The notes under the pieces: model-generated
Told to the model about the DNA's origin: nothing
What the model saw: the letters and a program-made list of their open reading frames with translations, nothing else
Databases searched by the model: none
Position numbers and translations under genes: made by a program
Assembly (NCBI GenBank): GCA_001970955.1
Contig: MPUH01000748.1
Span: 1 to 36,894, forward strand
Direction of reading: 5' to 3'
DNA length: 36,894 nt
DNA from: Stentor coeruleus
Taxonomy: Eukaryota > Ciliophora > Heterotrichea > Heterotrichida > Stentoridae
Shown: in pieces, positions 30,401 to 36,894 of the stretch
Position numbering within the stretch: the stretch's first letter is position 1
How the letters are laid out: every line of letters begins with the position of its first letter

Positions 30401-33400
30401 GTTGGATATACAGGAGCTTTTACAGGTATATATCGTCAGCAATTAGAGAGTAAATGGAGAAAAACTCTTTTAGATTTAGGGATAAACCATACAGCTGGGG
30501 TGACAATGAGAGCAACATTAGGTGAACCTGTAAAAATCCAACAATGGAAAGTGGCTGGTTTACCAAGTGATTCTGTGTCTATAGAAAATGGGATTATTAT
30601 AGAAAAAGCTCGTAGATGGTCACTTATGATTGACCCTCAAGGCCAAGCTAATAGTTTTATCAAGAAATTAGGTAAAGAACATGAGGAAGGGATTGAGTTT
30701 TGCAAAGCATCAGATGGGAATATTATTAGGAATCTAGGTACAGCTATTATGAACGGCAAATGGTTTTTGATTGAAAATGTTGGTGAAGAACTCGACCCAG
30801 CTCTTGAACCTATATTATTACAACAAGTAGTTAGAGAAGGAGCAGGGTATTCAATAAGAATTGGTGATAAGTCTGTGGAATATAATAAGAATTTTAGGTT
30901 TTTTATGACTACAACTTTACCGAATCCCCATTATTCCCCTGAAACATGTGTTAAAGTTACATTACTTAATTTTGCTATTACTCCTGAAGGCCTTGAAGAA
31001 CAAATGTTGGGAACTGTTGTAGCTAAAGAAAACCCTAAACTTGAAGAGACTAAGAGTTTGTTGATTGCCCAGAATGCTAAATCACAAAGAGAACTAAAAC
31101 AGATTGAAGATAGTATTTTAGAACAAATTTCTAGCTCTGAAGGGAATATATTGGATAATCAAGAACTGATAAATACATTGGCTGCTAGTAAAGTTACATC
31201 GACTAATATTATGATTAAAGTTGAAGAAGCTAAGCAAACTGAGAAAGAAATTGATTCAGCTCGTGAAAGCTATCGACCTGTAGCTTTTAGAGCTTCATTG
31301 TTATTCTTTTGTATTGTGAATTTATCAAATGTTGACCCTATGTATCAGTATTCCTTACAATGGTTTACTAGACTTTTTGAACTTGGTATTGATAATGCTC
31401 CTAACCCTGGAGGTCATGAAGAACGTCTTGTTTCTTTAAATGAGTATTTTACTTATTCTTTATATCAAAATGTTTGCCGAAGTCTTTTTGAAAAACATAA
31501 ACTCCTTTTCAGTTTTATCCTTACAATGAAAATCCTTGACGGGTATAAAGAAATTGATTTAAATGAATGGCGCTATATGCTTACTGGACCTCAAGGAACT
31601 ATAGAAATCCCCCCAAATCCTACATCTTGGCTTAATGATAATACTTGGAAATCTATGTATGAAGAAGTTAATGGTTTAGACCATTTAGAACATTTTAAAG
31701 GATTTGAACATTATTTTGTCACTAATACAGATAATTTTAAAGGAATTTTCGATGCTTTTAATGCGCATGAAGAACCTCTGCCTGGTGATTGGAACACAAA
31801 ACTTAATGAGTTTCAGAAAATGCTTATATTAAAAGCGATTAGACCTGATAGGATGATTGCTGCGGTTCAGAACTGGGTTATTGTTAAGTTGGGTAAGAAA
31901 TTCGTCATACCTCCTACTTTTGATTTACCTATAATATATCAGGATTCTGGAGTCACAACACCTTTAATCTGTGTTTTAAGCCCAGGTTCTGATCCGATCT
32001 CAGCTATCATCAGGTTTGCTGAAGAAAAAGGTATGAGTCGGAAACTCAACTCCTGTTCTCTTGGCCAAGGTCAGGGAGAAAAAGCTAAAAAGTACATTGA
32101 CGACGCTAAAAACCGTGGGGAATGGGTTCTCTTACAAAATTGTCATTTAGCAGCAAGTTGGATGCCTGCTCTCGAAAGAATTGTTGAAGAATTTGATGAC
32201 TCTTTACATCGAGATTTTAGACTTTGGCTCACATCAATGCCAGCTAAAGAATTCCCAGTCTCCGTCCTTCAAAATGGTATCAAAATGACTATTGAACCTC
32301 CTCAAGGTCTACGTTCAAACCTCTTGCAAACATATTCAACAATAGACGATAAAGCTCTTGAAGATTGTAGCAAACCCGAAGCATACAAAACTTTATATTT
32401 CGGTTTCTGTTTCTTTCATGCTATAGTCCAAGATAGGCGTAAATTTGGCCCAATAGGTTGGAATATCCAATATGAATTCACTTTTGAAGATCTTGATGTA
32501 ACCCTAAAACAACTGAAACTATTTTTAAACCAAGATACAAATATTATCCCATATAAAGTCTTAAACATTCTAGGTGCAGAAGTTAATTATGGAGGTCGTG
32601 TGACTGATGATAAAGATTCAAGACTTATAAATACAATCCTCAGAAACTATATAAATGAGAGTATTTTTGCTGAAGAATACAAATTCTCAACATCAGGTAA
32701 ATATTTTGCCCCACCTCCTGGACATAAAGAAGATTATGTTAGATATATTGAAAGCTTAGATCTTAACCCTGAACCTGAAGCTTTTGGTCTTCATGATAAT
32801 GCTGAAATCACAACAGCTCAAGGAGAAACCCGTAAAGTTCTCGAAACCATTTTACTTATGCAACCAAGGACAGGAACAGGTACAGGAAAAAGCCGTGAAG
32901 ATATTATAAGAGAAATAGCAAAAGGTATAGAATCGAATTTGCCATCAAAATTCAATATTGAAGATGTTGCCACACAATATCCAACACAATACAATGAATC
33001 TATGAATACTGTTTTATTCCAAGAAGTTATAAAATTCCAAAGATTACTTAGTAGGATGGAATTAAGCTTAGCTAATGTGCAGAAAGCGCTTAGTGGGAGG
33101 ATTGTCATGAGTGAAGAATTAGAACTTGTAGCTAATGCTATGTATGATAACCAAGTCCCTGAAATGTGGGCTGATGTTGGGTTTTTATCTTTAAAGCCAT
33201 TATCTGCATGGTTTGTCGAGTTAAAAGAAAGGATAAAGTTTTTAAATGATTGGATTTTGAATGGTACACCTCATGTGTTTTGGATATCAGGGTTCTTTTT
33301 CCCTCAAGCTTTTGTCACAGGGACTTTACAGAATTTTGCTAGGAAGCATGTGATACCAATTGACCATTTGAGCTTTGATTTTATAGTAAAAGATGATTTG

Positions 33401-33745
33401 AATCTTGAGGAAATTAAAGAGAAACCTGCTGATGGATGTTATATTTATGGACTTTGGCTTGAAGGAGCTAGATGGGATAGGAAAGAACATTCACTTTCTT
33501 GGAGTTTCCCTAAAGATTTATATACTCAAATGCCAATTATGCATTTGTTACCAGTTGAAAATAGAGTATCACCAACTACTGGGGTATATTTTTGCCCTAT
33601 TTATAAAGTGTTATCTAGAAGAGGTACTTTGTCTACTACGGGACATAGTACGAATTTTGTCTTGTTTATTGAACTTGTTTCGAAAGTCTCACAAGATGTT
33701 TGGATTAGAGCAGGAGTTGCTATTTTCTTAAGTTTGCGTAGTTAA
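21428..33745 (+). CDS. axonemal dynein heavy chain, inner-arm single-headed type (DNAH3/7/12-like)
   Basis: Exons 21428-29860 and 29876-33745, joined over a 15-nt intron, encode a complete 4,100-residue heavy chain, the size of single-headed inner-arm dyneins (human DNAH7 ~4,000). Order: N-terminal tail (1-~1380) with linker; AAA1 P-loop GPAGTGKT at 1434 and Walker B CFDEFNRI; AAA2 GLTGGGKT at 1715; AAA3 GPTGTGKS at 2065; AAA4 GVGGSGRQ at 2415; stalk coiled coil from ~2660; microtubule-binding domain around 2775-2890; second stalk helix with ISGLGGE-like IGGLGGEQVRW; AAA5, AAA6; and C-terminal domain ending STTGHSTNFVLFIELVS. It hydrolyses ATP at AAA1 to slide outer-doublet microtubules. Odd: the usually acidic residue in NRIDIEVLS after Walker B is Tyr1492. 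An in-frame TAA immediately precedes the ATG. Third-codon composition switches between C-rich and G-rich blocks along the gene. The exact orthologue class is not settled. Confidence 0.96.
29861..29875 (+). other. 15-nt intron of the dynein heavy chain gene
   Basis: GTATTTTTTATATAG lies between DYWEPAK and NELMKNPKQLLDDL. It carries an in-frame TAG at its end, and removing it fuses the two long frames exactly at the conserved DYWxPxKxLL motif of the microtubule-binding domain. It is the only intron in a 12.3-kb gene. Confidence 0.95.
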
Positions 33746-34027
33746 GTTATTATTTTTTATATAAAATATAGAGTAGAAGGCTTTGAGGAATAGGCTTTTT
33801 GCATGAGGTTTGATTATGATTTTTCGTTTTGGAAAAATATTAGAGAGCTTGAAGAGGTTTTGGAATTTGGGGATTTTTTTATGATTATATTTGTTATTTA
33901 GAGGGTTTATTTTATATTTATTGTGATAATTGGGTTTAAATATAGTGAGATTATTGATTTTATATAGGTTTTGATAATTTGAAATTTTTTCATTTGACTT
34001 AATTTTGGCTTGCATTATAAAGTTTAT
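33746..34027. other. short intergenic gap, G-rich plus strand
   Basis: About 280 bp between two plus-strand genes, C-poor and G/T-rich from 33770 to about 34010. No gene or RNA is recognised. It must hold the dynein 3' end signal and the next promoter. Confidence 0.5.
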
Positions 34028-35140
34028 ATGGTCGACCAGAAAACTGATTTCGATATTATCGCAAATAGTTTAGCAAGGGGAAAATCGCTTGTAAAAGAAA
34101 GCTTAGAACTTTCGCGGAAAAATTTTGAGGGCAAAAAAAACATCGAAAAAAAACTTGAGAACTTTTATGTTGAAGAAAAGTCATTTATCAACAATGATAT
34201 CTCTCTTACTTTTGACCTTGAAAGTAGTCAAATTTCCTTAATACCCAAAGAGAAATATTCAGATATTTGTTCTGAGTCAATAACTCAATTTTCCAAAAAA
34301 GATGAGAATTTAAATGAAAAATTCGATGTCCTAGTAAAAGAAAGAAATTATGATCAACAGAAACTTGAAGAAATCCAGAATTTTGTTAGGGAACTTGAAG
34401 AGCAAAATTTTGCATTGAAAAACAAAATCAAGATGTTGGTAGGGCAAATTAAAAATACTGTTGAGAATGAATCTATGGTCTCATCTTTTGAATATAAGAT
34501 AAAATACCTAGAACAAGAAAATAACAAACTGATAATCGAAAATCAGGAACTTTCTAAACTAAACCAAGCGTTTAAAACAGAAAACCAGATTCTAAAAAAT
34601 CAACTCAGCGAAATATCTAAAAATCCAATACCAACTATAATAGATAATAATCCATCACCCAACCTAATTTCCAAAACTCATCCATACAACGAAGAACCCA
34701 AAAACTCAATCCTAAAATACGACCCATCTACAGAAAGCTATATCCAATACTTCAAAAACCTAAAGGAACAAGTTTTTCTGCATAAAAAAAGCCTATCATG
34801 CTCATTAGAAACCAAAACAACTTCAAAACCTCAAATAAACAACAGCAACAAAGAAAATCAACCTAAAAAATCATCATCATCAAAGGAAAAATATATAAAA
34901 AAAAGGTTCAGAAATGATAATATATTAGAAGTAATCAAAAAAAAATCATACTTAAAAGATGATTATATAAAATGTTCAACATCTTTATCTGATAATAGAA
35001 AGCCTGCTAATAATAGAAAGCTTTCTATAAGTTTTGACAGCTTAGGGACAAATAAAATTAAACAAAAAACTTTTATGAAGGTAAAAAATAGTGAGAAAAG
35101 CCAAATTAACCATAAAAATATAAGGAAACTCAGATATTAG
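34028..35140 (+). CDS. coiled-coil protein with basic disordered C-terminus, unknown
   Basis: 370 residues from the ATG at 34028; the six codons before it are open but have no ATG. The first ~100 residues are mixed. Residues ~100-195 form a strong heptad coiled coil (KLEEIQNFVRELEEQNFALK; YLEQENNKLIIENQELSKLN). From ~200 on the protein is Asn/Ser/Pro/Lys-rich and basic (NNSNKENQPKKSSSSKEKY; KKRFRN), likely disordered. No enzyme motif or membrane segment is seen. Such architecture is common among ciliate cytoskeletal and basal-body proteins, and it sits 280 bp downstream of the dynein on the same strand, but a ciliary role is only a guess. Codon third positions are C-poor early and C-richer in the middle. 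Confidence 0.8.
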   Translation: MVDQKTDFDIIANSLARGKSLVKESLELSRKNFEGKKNIEKKLENFYVEEKSFINNDISLTFDLESSQISLIPKEKYSDICSESITQFSKKDENLNEKFDVLVKERNYDQQKLEEIQNFVRELEEQNFALKNKIKMLVGQIKNTVENESMVSSFEYKIKYLEQENNKLIIENQELSKLNQAFKTENQILKNQLSEISKNPIPTIIDNNPSPNLISKTHPYNEEPKNSILKYDPSTESYIQYFKNLKEQVFLHKKSLSCSLETKTTSKPQINNSNKENQPKKSSSSKEKYIKKRFRNDNILEVIKKKSYLKDDYIKCSTSLSDNRKPANNRKLSISFDSLGTNKIKQKTFMKVKNSEKSQINHKNIRKLRY

Positions 35141-35681
35141 AATTTGTATAGCAAACTTTTATATATTTTAATTGATGAATTTTAAGTTAAAAATTATATA
35201 ACATGAGACCAAAAAATTTTCTAATACTTTAGTTATATATAATTTTATTTCTAACCACTATAAAAGCATATAATAATTATATATAATTCAAACAATCTGC
35301 TATAGCATTTACCTAAAATTGCTCATATCTATCTTAATCTTTATAGTCAGCCTTATTTCTTTACTATTTATGTCATCCAAGTATCACTTTATCATCAACA
35401 GCTTATACAAGTTTCCACCATTTCTCTCCATAATGCCTACCTAAATCAATATTCGCCAAAGCATTTAGGTTTCAAAGTATTCTGACAAACCTCATTTATT
35501 TACTTTATCACATTCAATATTACTCACCTGAACCAATTCTCCATCCATCTCTCTACTTTTCTATCAATAAACATCTTAAACAGCCTTGGCAGTTATATAA
35601 AACTCCCAGCCATCAACTTCAAAAAAACTAAAAAGCCAAACCCGCTCTTTTGACCTTAGATAATTTAATCCTTATCTATAA
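35141..35681. other. convergent intergenic gap, C-rich plus strand
   Basis: The first ~140 bp are plain AT-rich; 35290-35680 are C-rich and G-poor on the plus strand. No gene is seen. Both neighbours end into this gap. Confidence 0.5.
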
Positions 35682-36038
35682 TTAACCCTTAGTCGCTTCC
35701 CAAATCATAGTCTTCTCATTTCCTTTCTTCGAGCTCATCACAGTGATATACTCTTGAGTCACCGCACAACAAGGTAGACACCATGAAAAAAGAATATCCA
35801 TAACCACACTATCCTTGATGTCTAGCTTATGACGAAGCCTATAACGGTTAATAGTTCCTCCAATGCATCCACAACAGCATGCTGATAGGGCAGCAATCAC
35901 AGGTGCGCTTTTATCTTTGTTAGTGAGCTTTGCGTCTACCGTTTGCATACATACCATTCCGCAAGGTACACAACAGCTCCACACAAACATAACGATGTTC
36001 TTGTTGCAATCAAAAATTTTAAATTCCCAGCCTCCCAT
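35682..36038 (-). CDS. PLAC8-domain cysteine-rich protein
   Basis: The 118-residue protein has the PLAC8 layout: an N-terminal FDCNKNIVMFVWSCCVPC block, a middle CCCGCIGGTINRYRLRHKLDI block (the conserved RxKLR-like basic stretch before DI) and a C-terminal CLPCCAVTQEYITVM block. PLAC8/cornifelin/FCR proteins are small, Cys-rich, membrane-associated proteins. In plants and fungi they have been linked to cell-size control and metal (Cd, Zn, Ca) handling, and several form homo-oligomers. Two weakly hydrophobic Cys-containing segments (about 14-31 and 84-99) could be membrane-embedded. The function in a ciliate is unknown. The ATG at 36038 gives the usual short leader (MGGWEFKIFDC). Confidence 0.85.
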   Translation of the reverse strand: MGGWEFKIFDCNKNIVMFVWSCCVPCGMVCMQTVDAKLTNKDKSAPVIAALSACCCGCIGGTINRYRLRHKLDIKDSVVMDILFSWCLPCCAVTQEYITVMSSKKGNEKTMIWEATKG

Positions 36039-36894
36039 ATTTATAAGACTTTTAAGTTAATTTATTACATTTACCGCACGAAAAAATTGCCAAGAGTTTT
36101 TAAATAAGATTAAGGCTAATAAGATAAAATATTAGACTTTTTGGATGAAAAGAAAAAGTGATATAAGGTATGATTAGGATGAAAACTGGGAAAAGTGAGG
36201 AAAATGGTGTTGAAGAATTTTTTGTATGTGCTTTTTGTGATAACATTTATGAATTTGTTATTTGAAGCTTTGATAATAGGTTTTGTTACTATGCAAAGGC
36301 TTTATTTGTATTTCTTCTATGTGGTAATATGATAAATTGCCTTTTATCAGTGGTAATTCTTATTTTTACTTAGCTTCAAGTTTGAATTTTTATATAAGCC
36401 GAAATAATATAAGACGTATTTTATTATAAGAACTACATAGGGTTTTATATCTTATTTAATAACGGTGCTGCTCTTTGTTTATCATGCAATTTGTGGGTAT
36501 AGTTTAGTGATTTTAGCTTATATAAAGGGGGTGCTTTGAAACCAGTTTTTTACAATTTCAAGATTGTTTTAATTGGATTTCATCTATTTTCATATGATTT
36601 TTGTGTGTGTTTAACTTTAAGTTTTGTTGTTTTGGGTATTTAGAATTTGTGTATAACAAATAATATTTATGAATTCTTGGCACAAATAATATTTATGAAT
36701 TCTTGGTTTTAAGAAAGATATTAAGTTTGGGGGGAAATTAGGGAGATATATTGAAATTGAGATTATTAAGCTTTGTTATATCTATAGGAGAATTTGTGTC
36801 CCTAAAATCACAAAGATTAAGAGAGAAAGTATAGTGAAATAAAAGAAAGGTTATAAATCATGTAGATGAGTTGAAAAAGAAAAATTAGCGTTTT
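36039..36894. other. intergenic, G-rich plus strand, to the window end
   Basis: About 855 bp with no supported gene. Largely C-poor and G/T-rich (36060-36300 and 36500-36894). It contains the 26-bp tandem repeat listed separately. Confidence 0.5.
36656..36706. repeat. 26-bp perfect tandem duplication
   Basis: The 25-mer beginning ACAAATAATATTTATGAATT occurs at 36656-36680 and 36682-36706, separated by one C. Noncoding. Confidence 0.9.

Noticed and set aside
21428..33745. Two separate adjacent dynein genes (2,815 and 1,286 codons)
   Set aside because: A 15-nt GT...AG intron joins them in frame at a conserved dynein motif. Neither half alone is a complete heavy chain.
1..36894. tRNA genes, telomere repeats, CRISPR arrays
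   Set aside because: No convincing T-arm (GGTTCRA) plus acceptor pairing was found by eye, no runs of CCCTAACA-type repeats, and no regularly spaced repeat array.

Overview
The window looks like macronuclear-type DNA of a heterotrich ciliate, most likely Stentor or a close relative. Four lines of evidence support this. The DNA is very AT-rich and coding units are compact. Four introns of only 15-16 nt restore reading frames and conserved domains (in the bromodomain, dynein and 106-aa genes). Stop codons are standard: a 4,100-residue dynein heavy chain has no in-frame TAA, TAG or TGA, and TGA ends the DHHC gene, which argues against the TAA/TAG=Gln ciliate codes and against the Blepharisma UGA=Trp code. 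An axonemal dynein implies cilia. The species name is inference; the splice sites and code use are read directly.

Layout. 1-1.2 kb: a probable 5'-truncated LINE-like 3' end and a decayed coding remnant. 1.2-1.9 kb: a short BET-type bromodomain gene (+). 2.3-4.4 kb: a decayed kinase-like gene with an eroded HExxH-like segment. 4.4-5.1 kb: a decayed non-LTR reverse transcriptase (-). 5.3-5.9 kb: a DHHC palmitoyltransferase (-). 6.2-6.7 kb: an unexplained GC-elevated block. 7.7-9.0 kb: a DYRK kinase (+). 9.2-9.5 kb: a 60-bp tandem duplication and a 54-bp insertion, related to the element at 1-270, flanked by a perfect 15-bp direct repeat. 9.5-13.2 kb: four small minus-strand genes with no recognised family, one ending in a CaaX box. 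13.2-19.85 kb: a 6.6-kb stretch with no convincing gene, holding a decayed coding remnant and a single N flanked by a 48-bp duplication. 19.9-20.8 kb: a mitochondrial-looking thioredoxin-TPR protein resembling bacterial CnoX/YbbN but without the active-site cysteines (-). 21.4-33.7 kb: a complete inner-arm-type axonemal dynein heavy chain (+). 34.0-35.1 kb: a coiled-coil protein (+). 35.7-36.0 kb: a PLAC8 cysteine-rich protein (-).

The genes do not form a single pathway. Loose themes are cilia (dynein), signalling (DYRK), chromatin reading (bromodomain) and membrane/lipid modification (DHHC enzyme, CaaX protein, Cys-cluster proteins). The main non-gene signals are remains of a non-LTR retroelement family in an otherwise compact genome, and a repeated strand-composition switch (G-rich then C-rich on the + strand) across intergenic gaps and also inside genes.
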